Shown: positions 44,467 to 55,705 of the stretch, piece by piece
Numbering within the stretch: the first letter of the stretch is position 1
Layout: each line of letters begins with the position of its first letter
NCBI GenBank assembly: GCA_037962975.1
Contig: CM075673.1
Span: 157,190,667-157,254,666, forward strand
DNA: 64,000 nt
Direction of reading: 5' to 3'
DNA from: Clitoria ternatea
Taxonomy: Eukaryota; Streptophyta; Magnoliopsida; Fabales; Fabaceae
The notes under the pieces: generated by a model
Database searches by the model: none
What the model saw: the letters and a program-made list of their open reading frames with translations, nothing else
Told to the model about the DNA's origin: nothing
Program-made: the position numbers and the translations under genes

Positions 44467-44482
44467 TCAAGCTCTGATACCA
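44467..44482 (-). promoter_or_regulatory. Primer-binding site of the SIRE-type element
   Basis: The minus strand reads TGGTATCAGAGCTTGA two bases after the 5' LTR. The first twelve bases complement the 3' end of plant initiator tRNA-Met, the standard primer of plant Copia elements. Confidence 0.88.
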
Positions 44483-44484
44483 CT

Positions 44485-45346
44485 TGTTGTTCAAGTGGCC
44501 TCAATACTCAAGAGAGGGGGTGAATTGAGTTATAAAACTTTTGCTTGGAATACCTTTGAAATTGATTTCTATAACCAAGTTTATGAGATTATGCAAGTGA
44601 AAGTACAATATGCAAGAAATAGGCTTACAAAGCACAAAATAGAGCTATGAATTGTTGCTACTTGGTTGTGTCTTTGTGCTTGTCTTCCTCTTCAATTTAT
44701 AGAGCCAAGATAGCTGTTGAGGAGTGCCCTAGTCCATCATAGCCGTTGCAGTTAGTGGAAATTTGAAGAATGGTGGAGACATGACCTGGTTTCCCACTTA
44801 AATCTACTTTTCCACTAGTGTAATCGATTACACCCTCGCGTTGTAATCGATTAGCTTCAAGTCAGAGACTTCCTAATCGATTATTTCACTTCCTCTAATC
44901 GATTAGCATCTTGTACCTGATGCATTTAATTTGTTTTTGCAGCATCCTAATCGATTAGCATGTATTGCAATCGATTACCTTAAATTCCAGTGGCTTCCTA
45001 ATCGATTGTGTGGCTTCCATAATCGATTAGCCATCATACCTGATGCATTTAGTTCCATTTCTAATCGTTGTAATCGATTAGTCTCTGGTGTATAGTCGAT
45101 TACCTTAATTCCAGTGGCTTCCTAATCGATTGTCTAGCTTCCATAATCGATTAGCTTTCATACCTGATGCAATTTCTTCCAAAACAGAAAGCTCCTAATC
45201 GATTAGCATGTATGGCCTAATCGATTAGCTTCGCTGTTACTTCAATTCTGATTTCATGTCTTTGTTTTTGCATTGTTTTCTTCAAGAGTGCTTGTCATTA
45301 TCAAAATCTTTGCACATTTTTAGACCTGTTAACATATTCAAACACA
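44485..45346 (-). repeat. 5' LTR of the SIRE-type element
   Basis: 862 bp, ending at CTTGAACAACA (44485) and starting TGTGTTTGAATATG (45346). Differences from the 3' LTR that I counted by eye: G/A in the G-run near 44515, two adjacent sites in AAATCTACTTTT, C/T in TTTTTGCAGC, and A/G in TTTTTAGACC. Confidence 0.92.
44695..44703 (-). promoter_or_regulatory. Putative TATA box in the 5' LTR
   Basis: The minus strand reads CTATAAATTG, placed well inside the LTR about 200 bp before the primer-binding site. A likely RNA polymerase II promoter for the element; no start site can be fixed from sequence. Confidence 0.5.
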
Positions 45347-45570
45347 CGGATTGCTCCCCATTTTCGTCCAGCAATCAGAAGATTTCTGGCACATTTCCGC
45401 CAACCGAGGGGACGAATTCTGGCCCATTCTGCCACCTGACGCACTCGCCTTAATTCGTCCTTCAACACACCGACTCCAGGCCTGCTCCCCTGCAGCTGAC
45501 AGACTTCAGTCAATTTCGTCTGATCCCTATGCGATTTCTTAGTTTCTTTCTCACTTTTTCAGAGGGATCT

Positions 45571-45600
45571 CTGCATGTTTGCCACGCGGCAAACATGCAG
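45571..45600. repeat. Perfect hairpin near the MULE right end
   Basis: Arms CTGCATGTTTGCC (45571-45583) and GGCAAACATGCAG (45588-45600) are exact inverted copies around ACGC. It lies about 150 bp inside the right terminus, between the GACGAA/TTCGTC-rich subterminal zone and the terminal inverted repeat. I saw no equivalent hairpin at the left end. Confidence 0.85.
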
Positions 45601-45756
45601 GATTTCGTCCTTCCCTCCAACGATTTACAATTTTGATGGGACATAAAGGCACCCGGACAACCAAATAGTTTTAAAACACACCCATTTCCATAATTATTTT
45701 TAAAAACAAGCCTAAATAGGCAAAAATCCCTACTTCAACTGCTCACAGTAGCGTCC
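45600..45756 (-). repeat. MULE right terminal inverted repeat
   Basis: The reverse complement reads GGACGCTACTGTGAGCAG then TTGAAG, TTTTTGCCTATTTAGGC and GGTTGTCCGGGTGCC, matching the left terminus in order. Confidence 0.65.
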
Positions 45757-46207
45757 ATCACACTGCAACTGAAAACATTGTAAAGCATTATTGTCGGGTT
45801 CTCCGCCAGTCATTTCAATTAGCGAGGTTGTCGTTTTCTTCCACTTTAATTTATTTTAGTCTTCTTAAGTTTGTTGAAATTACCCTCAAAATTCTTTAGT
45901 TTGTTATTAATTTTTATAAATTTTTTGTATAATATTAATCTATAAAAAATTTAAATGTTTGTCATAAGTGTCCGCCATTAATGCTTTTTGTTTATCTAAT
46001 GTGACAAACAAAAATGTCATGTCATCATTGTTATATCATTAGTTAAAAAAACATTAATGACAGATATCTAAGCCAAACATTTAAGTTTATTTTGGAACTT
46101 ATACCAAACAAAGAAATTTATAAGAATTAATGACAAAATTGGACAACTTTTCAAGAACCAAAAATATAATTAAGTCGGATTTTATATGATTATAAAAGTA
46201 AAAATTG
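45757..46207. repeat. Spacer with one copy of an interspersed repeat (copy A)
   Basis: From ~45890 to 46175 the sequence resembles 50072-50358 in the same orientation. Shared blocks are TTAAAAAAACATTAAT, CAAGAACYAA and AAAATATAATTAAGTC, plus a GTGACAAACA / TGTTTGTCAC region. It is AT-rich and non-coding, possibly a MITE family flanking the 46884-50069 element on both sides. Confidence 0.4.
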
Positions 46208-46855
46208 TACTACATTTGTCCTTTAATATGAGATCATTTTACTTAACTCACGCTTATTAAGAAAGTTGTTTGAAATTGGTTGTAATTTGTTGCAATTTTT
46301 CAAAATTATCTTTGAAGTTATTATGACTCATCATTCTACTCTCATTTATTCTATCTCTACTTATTATAAATGATTTAACTGATATATTTCATTTATTATC
46401 TTGATTTCAATAATAGTTATACGTTAATAAGGGATAGTTTTGTAAATAAAAAAATTAATTGCATGAAAATTTAAAAAATATTCTTATATTAAGGGGTAAT
46501 TTTTAAAAAATAGTATTGTATTTAGGGACAAAAATAGTATGTGTTGTTATTTATAGAAAATATGTATTTTTATTTTTAATTAATAATTCAATATTAATTT
46601 TAGTTCTAAATATAAGAGATAAATGAAAAAAATACACATACCAATATTTACAATAATCATGTGAGAGAATAGATTTTATTTCCAAAAATATCTTTAATTA
46701 GATGGTTAAAATAGGAAAATGTGACTAATTCATAATAAATGAAGGGTATGAATGAAATTTATTATTAATCTACGTAGAAACATGTAATTGTCTCTTATAT
46801 TCAATACTAAAAATTATGTCTAATTTGTCTGTTTTATTCAGGACAGGAGGAAGTA
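46208..46855. mobile_element. Stowaway/mariner-type MITE-like element
   Basis: The left end TACTACATTTGTCCTTTAATA and the reverse complement of the right end, TACTTCCTCCTGTCCTGAATA, are imperfect inverted repeats with TA at both outer edges. This resembles the CTCCCTCCGTCC ends of plant Stowaway elements. Subterminal AATATAAGAGAT-type segments near 46605 and 46795 are also inverted. About 650 bp, AT-rich, no ORF. Two overlapping smaller elements are possible. Confidence 0.5.
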
Positions 46856-46883
46856 GTTTTTTATTGCGTAATTATATTTTTTA

Positions 46884-49800
46884 TGAAGACCCGCGTCAAT
46901 ATTACATTTAATCATATCCATTTAATCATTTTTCACCATAAATTTTTTGCGTTTACTGATACTTAATGAAATCTGAATGTAAAACCACATTTATTCTTCT
47001 TAAACCGACTCAAAATAATAACCGATCGGAAATAAATCAATTAATAAAATGGAATTATTTAGAATCAGCGAAAGAAGAAATGAAGACAGGGGTCATTCGC
47101 CTGAGCGATACCCTGACTCGCTTCGGTGATACCCGAGAAGGTCGCTTAGGCGAGTTCCGACTCGCTTGAGCGAATTCTACACTTTAAACCTGAGCGGACA
47201 ATGAGACATGCAAGGAAAATTAACAAGTCAGGTTTCACTCGGAAATGGGGTCCACTCGGTCATCTCTCACTCAGGAACCTCTTAACCCTCCTTCACTCGA
47301 AAAAGGTTCTCTCAGGTATACCTCACTCGGAAACCTTCTAACCTTACTTCACTCGGAAGAGGCTCTCTCGGGTATACCTCACTCGGAAACATCCTAACCA
47401 CTCAAAAATGGATCTCTCGGCCATGCCTCACTCGGAAAGGGCGAGGGATACATACGAGCGAAAGAGGCACAGGATCAATTCCTCCCGGCCCTTGCTCGGA
47501 CAAGACTGAATCCGTTCGGTGAGCTTCGTCCGGTAATCAACTTTACTACAACAACGTAAATTCACTCAAGAAAATCAATACCGATCACGTAGCAACATAA
47601 TTCATATGCACATTAGGCAAGATAGTATGGCATTACACACTCAGAAAATTCATTATACATTACACACAATTTATTTCACAATCACCCGGTTCCTTGGCAT
47701 CAATCCTCCGCTTGGCGCACCTCCAGGGCTCCGACCTCTTCCCTGTCACTGGTTACTAAATTGAAAACCATAGCAAGGGTGAGTGTTTGGCATCATAATT
47801 AATCTAGAACGGAAATTAACAAATTACATGTATATAACTCCGTCCGATTGCTTTATCCACAATTGCAAATCACACTCGGCGACTATAGTAAATCATACTC
47901 GGCCAATATAGCAAATCATACTTGGCAATTATAACAAATCATATTCGGCAATTATAACAAATCATATTTGGCAAGTAATTCACACTCGGCAAGTATAACA
48001 ATTTACACTTGGCGAATATAACAAATTGCACTTGGCAAATATATCAAGTCATACTCGGCAAATATATCAAATTGTACTTAGCAAATATATCAAATCATAC
48101 TCAGCAAATATATCAAATTGTACTCGGCAAATATATCAAATCATACTCGAAAAATATATCAAATTGCACTCGGCAAATATATCAAATCATACTCGGCAAA
48201 TATATCAAATTGCACTCAAAAAATATATCAAATCATACTCGATAAATATATCAAATTGCACTCGACAAATATATCAAATCATACTCAGCAAATATATCAA
48301 ATTGCACTTGACAAATATATCAAATCATACTCAGCAAATATATCAAATTGCACTCGGCAAATATATCAAATCAAACTTAGCAAATATATCAAATTGCACT
48401 CGGCAAATATATCAAATCATACTCGGCAAATATATCAAATTGCACTCGGTAAATATATCAAATCATACTCAGCAAATATATGAAATTGTACTCGGCAAAT
48501 ATAGCAAATCATACTCATCACAATACTAAATTCATCAATTGTCACCACTGACTCTCAGACAAAATTGACGCCTAGTATCCGGATACTAAAAGGATCGACC
48601 TTCAGCTGGGGGTCCGACTTGACACCCCGTGAACCCGGCTTGGTTCACCGAGCCCGACTTGGTTCCCCCTCAACCACTGGGTCATAGACCTCTAGGTAGC
48701 TTAACTGGGTCCGACTTGACCACGGAAGCCAAAAACGAGGGTAACGCATACCGTCGGTCATCCTCTACCACATAATCACATATTCAATTATATAAACATA
48801 GGCATATCATTACGATCATCATTTACAACTGTCAGAAACTGGCATGTGCTCACAACGTAGGGCGACCTTGTCAAGCCCATCAATATAATGTCCTCACACA
48901 TAATCAATTATATAGCATAAACATTCAATCCCTTTACTGGAAGCCTTCCAGGAGCCGCTCCTTTATCGTGCAACGCACCGCGACCACTTCCCGCCCTCAA
49001 CAGTATACAGGGTATCTCATTCATAATATACCACTTAATATAATTAAAGCATTATTAATCAAACATACAATTATCAGAAGTTGACATGTGTTTACCATAC
49101 AGAATAGCCGACTTGCTAATTCATCAACATACTGTCACAACTTTTATTAACACAGTTAAATCTCATCATAAACCATACACAATTCACATTCATACATACA
49201 TACACATGCAACTATCATCCCATATTTCTTACCATGTCCATAATCGGTTCAGTGACTCGGACCTAGAGTATGTACCTATTCTAATTAATTACAACCTGAA
49301 CACCCCCTTACCTCTATTCCAAGCTTCAACGATCTGCTCTTGGTGCCGATTACGTCCTCTAAGCGCTGGGTTCAAGGTTCCACCTCCGAATCCAGCACCA
49401 GCTTCGTCAATCAGTCCTCCGGTGTTCGTTCTACTACCTACGGGGGTCGGAATGCAAAACCCATTAACGTCATACACCCTCTGCTCTAAAGATCATTTTC
49501 AGGCTCACACACCCAAGAAGAGTGGAAAACAGAACCTTACTCAGCCATGCATGGCCATTCGGTTTAACAGAGAAAACGAAAGGGATGAGGTAACATAAAT
49601 TTAAACGGTTCAATGGACTCACCTTGAAACCACGATTACGGAAATGTAGTTATCTCAAAGTTTCAGCGCTAGATGGACCTTCCCTCAGAGCATGCAGCTC
49701 GGCAGCGTGAGGAAGGAGAAGAAGAAAAAGAAACAGGAGAAGAAGAAAGAAGTAGGCTAGCGTGGATAATGAGGAAGAAGAAAGGAGATCTTTATTATTT

Positions 49801-50069
49801 AAAGCTCAGGGGCAAAACGGTCACTTCCCCATTTCTTTTATAATTTCATTAAAAGTTTTAATTAAAGTTTTCTCTTCTTCTAATCACACCTCATTTAACC
49901 CTTTTAAAATTAATCAATCAAATAATTTTTTTTTTATTTCTCAATAGTTAATTATTCATAATTGCCTTTATTTTAATAATAATTCATAAAAATACCCAAT
50001 AAATCTCTAAAACATTTATTAATATTTTCCACTCATCATAATTTTTACTAAAATATCCGGGATGTTACA
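46884..50069 (-). mobile_element. LTR-like element, minus strand, with internal 23-bp tandem array
   Basis: On the minus strand it starts TGTAACATCCCGGATATT at 50069 and ends near 46884 with ...GACGCGGGTCTTCA. Flanks TTTTA and TTTTT match at 4 of 5 bases. Internal parts: an AG-rich tract (~49715-49790), a block ACCTCTATTCCAAGCTT (~49311) shared with ~58517 in the 57692-59380 element, a tandem array (47860-48525), ACTCGGAAA-type repeats (47235-47450), and a few CGCTTGAGCGA motifs (47085-47180). No pol genes. Probably a solo LTR of the same broad superfamily as the 17122-22527 element. Confidence 0.6.
47860..48525. repeat. 23-bp tandem array (46-bp dimers), about 22 clean copies
   Basis: The unit ACTCGGCAAATATATCAAATN alternates between ...AAATCAT and ...AAATTGC variants, giving a 46-bp dimer period. 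The most regular copies lie at 48010-48520; diverged copies extend left to ~47860. Because 23 is not a multiple of 3 and the unit lacks stops, three overlapping reading frames (48009-48245, 48026-48529, 48118-48483) stay open and encode near-identical NISNHTRQIYQI repeats. These are not genes. Confidence 0.92.
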
Positions 50070-50979
50070 TTTTTTGTCCCTAAAAAGTTGTTTGATTTTG
50101 TCATTAATCCCCGTAAAAAAATTGCTTTTGATATTGGTCCATAATATTTAAAAGTTTATCATAGTTCCATGTCTTTAATGTTTAGTTAATTGATGACATG
50201 TTAATGATGACATGACAATTATGTTTGTCACATCATTAATTAAAAAAAACATTAATAATACTTAAAATTTTTCAAGAACTAATATTAAATACAAAAATTT
50301 ATAGGAACTAAAAACAAAACTGGTTACTATTTTAAAGACTAAAAATATAATTAAGTCTACCTAAAAAAAGTTCCTTGATATTGTTAAAGAAAAAATAAAA
50401 ATTACTTGTTTAGTGAATAAGGATTGCGTTACTTTATTGTATGGAGGTCATATCCCTACATTGATTTTTTTATATATAAATAAATAGTTGAATTTTATAA
50501 AATTGATAAGGTAAAGAACAAGACTTTTTTAAGCCCTTATCACATTATGCCTATCTGTCTTCCTGAACAACCATCCTTTGGTTTTTTAAGTAATCGTTTA
50601 AAGGCTAAAACCCTTTCAAAGAAATTATTCATATTATGCGGAGGGGAAAAAAACTACTTTTAAAGGCATGTATGAACTTTTGTTCGGTTGAGAAAAAACA
50701 TGAGAAAAAAATGTTTTCTGATGTTTTGACACTTTTGTTATGTAGTGGTAAAATAGAAAATTATTATGTAAGTTTCATCTTAAACGGTTCTCACCAAAAA
50801 CTTAAGTGCAAAAAAAATCATTTTTTGAAGCAAAAGATGAGAAGATATTACATTACCTTCATTCTCGATGAAGACAATATAAAATAAAACATCATTAAGA
50901 TAATTTACATTTTTGTTTGATTATTTTCTTACATTTTTCCTATGATTTTCTTATATTTTTCCTCTCCATCTATTGATGT
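50070..50979. other. AT-rich spacer with interspersed repeat copy B
   Basis: 50072-50358 is the second copy of the repeat described at 45890-46175. It starts TTTTGTCCCTAAAAAG and ends GACTAAAAATATAATTAAG, weakly inverted. The rest has an 83-codon frame (50636-50887) with no recognised family and homopolymer-rich sequence; I do not call it a gene. Confidence 0.4.
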
Positions 50980-51104
50980 TGCTTTGAGAGCAATGTTTCG
51001 TTTCTTCAGGAGCTTCTCTTTCGTCATCTTTTAAGTCTTTCAGTTTTTGTTGTTGTTCTTGTAATTTGTCAAATAAGGTAGTTAAAGACATTTCATTCAC
51101 ATTT

Positions 51105-51293
51105 TAACAGAACCTTCTAGAAAACAGAATTAGTTACGTGTAATCGTTTCTCTGTAACTGTTTTTCCTCTTTCTCTTTGCTGTATATAAAGCTCACTTTG
51201 TACGCTTCTCCAGCAGAATGAATAATCAGTTTTCACATCTCCATTTTTGTGCCTTTGTTCAATTCTCATTTCATGAGCTTTAAGTTCCTCTGA
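51105..51293 (+). repeat. 5' LTR of the compact Copia
   Basis: 189 bp with a TATATAAA box at 51183-51190. It differs from the 3' LTR at two positions, in GTGTAATCG and GTAACTG. Confidence 0.9.
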
Positions 51294-51305
51294 TGGTATC
51301 AGAGC
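51294..51305 (+). promoter_or_regulatory. Primer-binding site of the compact Copia
   Basis: TGGTATCAGAGC directly abuts the 5' LTR and complements the initiator tRNA-Met 3' end. Confidence 0.88.
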
Positions 51306-51337
51306 CCTGAACAAGGGCTCTGCCATCTGGAGTCAAG

Positions 51338-54300
51338 ATGGTTCGATCCAACAATAACAACAACGCTGCGTATAATTCTTCTTCTTCCTCAAATGTTCAA
51401 GATCCGAGTCTGAATCCGTTGAGTCCATATTATGTACATCCAGGTGAATCTACCTCTACCGCACTGGTGAATCCTATTTTGGAAGGTCGAAATTACCATG
51501 CATGGGCGCGAGCGATGAGACGCGCGTTGATATCAAAGAACAAGTGGAACTTCGTTGACGGTAGCATTCCGGTGCCGGACCCCTACGATCCAAGCTTTAA
51601 GGCATGGGAGCGATGTAATAATTTGGTGCATTCATGGATTGTTAGCTCCGTGAGTCAATCGATCGGTCAGAGCGTGACTTTTGTGGAGAACGCACTTGAT
51701 GTGTGGAGAGAATTGAAAGAGCGATTCTCACAGGGAGATCTTGTTCGTGTGAGTGAGCTCCAGCAAGAGATCAACGGTTTCAATCAAGGAACCATGTCTG
51801 TGACAAATTATTTCACAGAAATGAAGATCTTGTGGGAGGAGTTGGAAAATTATAGGCTGTTTCCTCTGTGTACATGTTCTGTAAGATGCAGGTGTGAAGC
51901 CATGGAAAATGCTAGGATATATCGTGTTCAAGATTGTGTAATTCGATTCTTAATGGGATTGAATGAGAATTTTAGCATGGTGAGGTCGCAGATCCTGTTA
52001 ATGGAACCCTTGCCAGGAATTAACAAAGTTTTTTCTCTTGTGTTACAACATGAGAGACAAACTGGAGCTCAAAATATTGAAGAACCTGAAGTTGTAATCA
52101 ACATGACCGAGGGAAGAAGAGGTTATGGTAGAGGAAGAGGATATAATCCAACCTGGAAAAATAAGATCTGCAGTTACTGCGGCAAACAAGGACATACCGT
52201 TGATGTTTGTTATAGGAAACACGGTTTTCCTTCTACCTTCAAATTCAAAGGTTCCAACAATGCCAACAATGTGTATTTGGAAGATCCTGAGAATGATGCA
52301 GATGGAAACACTTCAGTAAAGGAAGAAAAAGTGGAGAATTCTAGAGAGGCTCCTTTCACAAGTGAGCAGTTTAAGAGTATAATGGATATGATTCAGCAAG
52401 CTACACAACAAAATCCAGCAGTGGCCAATCATGTAACCTCCACCTCATCTTGTGTCAGCAATGGAGGTAATCATTATGTCTTGTCTAGTAGTTCACAATT
52501 TATGCACAAGAACTGGATTCTGGATTCTGGTGCCACAGACCACATATGTGCCCACAGAGAAATGTTTGAGTCCTTAAAAAGCATAACACCTCTTGTAGTC
52601 CATTTACCAAATGGACATAAACTGCATTCCACACACTCAGGCACTGTTAAATTGTTTCAAAATTTGATACTAGAAGATGTCCTGTATCTACCAGAATTCA
52701 CTTTTAATCTTGTGTCCATACACAAGCTCTTGGCACAACATCCATACACTTTGACATTCAAACAAAATGCCTGTGTGATTCAGGATCCTACTTCAATGGA
52801 GACGATTGGTTCGGTTAAGGCCAGGAATGGTTTGTATGAATTGGAAGTTTCATGTAACAAGTCTGTTGAACAAAATGGTAAGGTTTTGAACAATTTAGTT
52901 GTTGTTCCTGATTCAGCCCTGTGGCATTACAGATTGGGACATTTGTCAGCCCATAGAATGCAAACTTTGATTAAGGATCATCCTTATATTTCAATAAATA
53001 AGAACTTGATTTGTGATGTTTGTTTTGCATCAAAACAGAAGAGACTACCCTTTCCTGTGAGTACTAGTAGAGCTTCTGCCCCATTTAATTTAGTACATGC
53101 TGATATTTGGGGGCCATTGTCCATTCCAGGAATTCATAAACATAGATATTTTCTTACTATCCTTGATGATCATAGCAGATATGTTTGGCTTGTCATGCTA
53201 AAATTGAAATCAGAAGCAACTGGTGCCTTACAAAAATTCATTGAAATGGTAGAGACACAATTTGGGAAAAGGGTTAAAGTGGTAAGGACTGATAATGGTG
53301 GAGAATTCTTAATGTCTTCCTACTATAGCTCTAAGGGAATTCTGCACCAAAGGAGTTGTGTACAAACACCTCAGCAAAATGGGAGAGTTGAAAGATGTCA
53401 TCAAACCCTCCTTGGAATCACCAGAGCCCTCCTATTCCACTCATATGCACCTAAACATTTATGGACCTATGCAGTTGGTCATGCTGCATATTTAATGAAC
53501 CGGGTGCCAAGTTCTGCTCTGGGAAATAAGTCACCTTACTCAGTGCTTTATGGTACTGAAGCAGATTTAAAGGAATTAAAAATCTTTGGCTGCTTGTGCT
53601 ATGCTTCTACACTCAAGGAGCAGAGAGGAAAGTTAGATCCTAGAGGAAGGAAGTCAGTTTTTCTGGGCTACAGATCAGGCACCAAGGGATATGTGTTGCT
53701 GGACTTCTTCACAAGAGAGGTTTTCATATCTAGAGATGTCCATTTCTTTGAGCATATTCTGCCCTTCAATTCCACTGCCAACCATAAGCCTACCTCACCA
53801 ATTTATATGTGCATTGATCCCCTCAGCTCACCTGACATTGCTCCCTTATTAGAACCACCACCAACTCCCTATACAGAACCTTCTAGAAATCTAGATGACT
53901 CAAACCATTCACACATACCTGCCACCACACCTGCCACTATCACGAAATCGACCAGAGCAGCTCAACCTCCTGCACACCTTACAGATTACTATTGTCCCAT
54001 ATTGCCTGCTAACCAGAGTTCATTGCCTGCTAACCAAAGTTCCACCATGCACCCTATCTCCACAAACCATACTTACTCCAATCTTACTTCTTCACACAGG
54101 TCTTATGCTTTATCAATGCTCACTGAGGTGGAGCCTCAATCCTATTCTGAGGCAGCACAGAATTCTCATTGGATTTCAGCCATGAACAATGAATTGGATG
54201 CACTCAATAGGAATGGAACTTGGCAGATTGTTGACACTCCACCTAATGTCAAACCGATAGGCCACAAATGGGTTTTTAAGATCAAGAGGCATGCTGATGG

Positions 54301-55705
54301 TTCTGTTGCGAGATATAAGGCCAGGTTGGTGGCAAAGGGATACACACAAGTGGAAGGGATAGACTACTTTGATACCTTTTCACCTATGGCTAAAATGACC
54401 ACAATTCGAACCCTTCTTGCTCTTGCAGCTGTTCATGATTGGCACCTACATCAACTAGATGTAGATAATGCTTTCTTGCATGGTGACTTGGTTGAAGATG
54501 TCTACATGGAAGTACCATCTGGAGTGACTGCTAGACCCAATTAGTCCTGTAAACTCATCAAGTCCCTCTATGGTTTAAAGCAAGCCAGCAGGAAATGGTT
54601 TGAAAAATTAACCTCCACCTTGTCCACCTATAATTTTGCTCCAGCACATTCAGACCCTTCTCTGTTTCTGAAATTCCAGGGTTCTAGTTTTATTGCCTTA
54701 ACTGTTTACGTAGATGATGTAATTCTTGTAGGCAATGATCTCAGGGAATTTAGTCTCATCAAAGAGAACCTGCACCATCATTTTGGAATTAAGGATCTAG
54801 GGCCTCTAAAATATTTTCTTGGTTTGGAGTTTGCTAGATCACAAAAAGGAATTTCAGTTTGCCAAAGAAAATACTGCCTTGAATTGCTTACTGATGTAGG
54901 TCTGTTAGGCTGCAAGACTGCCTCTACACCTATGGATCCTACTCTCAAATTGTACACAGATTCTGGTTCGCCTTATGATGATGTTGTGGGTTATAGGCGG
55001 CTCATAGGCAGACTGTTATATCTCACTACCACTAGGCCTGATATTAGTTATGTTGTTAATCAATTAAGCCAATTCCTCAATGCACCTCAAACCAAGCATC
55101 ATCTTGCTGCCTTGAGAATAGTGAGATACTTGAAGGCTTCTCCAGGAAAAGGGTTATTCTTCTCTGCTTCTTCCCCTTTACAATTGCAGGGATTTAGTGA
55201 TGCAGATTGGGGCAGTTGTGCCATTACCAAAAAGTCCATCAGTGGTTATTGTTTCTTTGTTGGCAATTCCTTGGTCAGCTGGAAATCCAAGAAGCAGTCA
55301 ACTGTTTCCAGGTCCTCTAGTGAATCAGAATATCGTGCTCTCAGCAGTGCCTCCTGTGAACTTCAATGGTTGACATACTTACTCAACGATTTACACATCA
55401 CTTGTCCCAAGCAGCCTCTCCTCTTTTGCGATAACTTGAGTGCAATCCACATAGCCTCTAATCCAGTGTTTCATGAGAGAACCAAGCACTTGGATATCGA
55501 TTGCCACATTGTTAGAGAACGACTGCAGCAAGGCCTTTTCAAGCTCCTTCCCATCTCCACAAAGGACCAAGTGGCTGATCTTTTCACTAAAGCCTCACTT
55601 CCCAAACTCTTTCATACTCTTGTTGCCAAGCTTGGCATGGTGGACATTTTCTCCCCCTTGCCAGCTTGTGGGGGGGTAACAGAACCTTCTAGAAAACAGA
55701 ATTAG
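51338..55705 (+). pseudogene. Copia gag-pol polyprotein, one in-frame TAG
   Basis: The ATG at 51338 (MVRSNNNNNAAYNSSSS) lies about 30 bp past the primer site. Gag: NYHAWARAMRRALISKNKW (~50-70), knuckle CSYCGKQGHTVDVC (~277). Protease: WILDSGATDHIC (~390). Integrase: HYRLGHLS ... CDVCFASKQ; Asp in HADIWGP (~587) and RTDNGGEF (~649), Glu in RVERCHQ (~684). RT: KARLVAKGYTQVEGIDYFD, then YVDDVILVGND (~54708). RNase H: SDADWGSC, SRSSSESEYRAL, CDNLSAIHIASNP, HLDIDCHIVRE. The only break is TAG at 54542-54544 in RT, with homology continuing in the same frame (CKLIKSLYGLKQASRKW). The frame runs through the purine tract into the LTR and stops at 55705. It is otherwise full length, so one substitution separates it from an intact element. 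Confidence 0.92.

Larger units (their letters stand above)
36066..45346 (-). mobile_element. SIRE-type (Sirevirus) Copia retrotransposon, 9281 bp, recent
   Basis: Equal 862-bp LTRs (36066-36927 and 44485-45346) have TG...CA ends and a perfect duplication CGGAT (36061-36065 and 45347-45351). On the minus strand the order is 5' LTR, primer-binding site TGGTATCAGAGC, gag, protease-integrase-RT-RNase H (the Copia order), an extra ORF, PPT, 3' LTR. By eye the LTRs differ at about five positions, all transitions, or roughly 0.6%. With a commonly used plant LTR rate this means a few hundred thousand years. The extra ORF downstream of pol and repeated PPT-like motifs are known traits of Sireviruses. 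Stops in pol make this copy non-autonomous. It is inserted in the MULE right arm. Confidence 0.93.
29010..45756. mobile_element. Mutator-like element (MULE) with transposase and PMD genes
   Basis: The left end (29010-29170) and the reverse complement of the right end (45600-45756) share GGTTGAAG/CAGTTGAAG, TTTTGACCTATTTGGGG / TTTTTGCCTATTTAGGC, and TTAGTTGTCCGGGTGTG / TTGGTTGTCCGGGTGCC in the same order. These are long diverged inverted repeats as in MULEs. Inside are a MURA-type transposase (plus strand) and a convergent PMD gene (minus strand). Both subterminal zones are rich in GACGAA/TTCGTC. A SIRE-type Copia element (36066-45346) interrupts the right part; without it and one copy of its duplication the MULE is about 7.5 kb. 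No clear 9-bp target duplication was seen, so end positions are good to about 30 bp. Confidence 0.75.

Noticed and set aside
48009..48529. Three overlapping repeat-protein ORFs
   Set aside because: They result from a stop-free 23-bp tandem unit read in all frames.
49086..49598. 170-codon ORF
   Set aside because: No domain was recognised. It lies in an LTR-like element in a region shared with a related copy where the frame is not kept.
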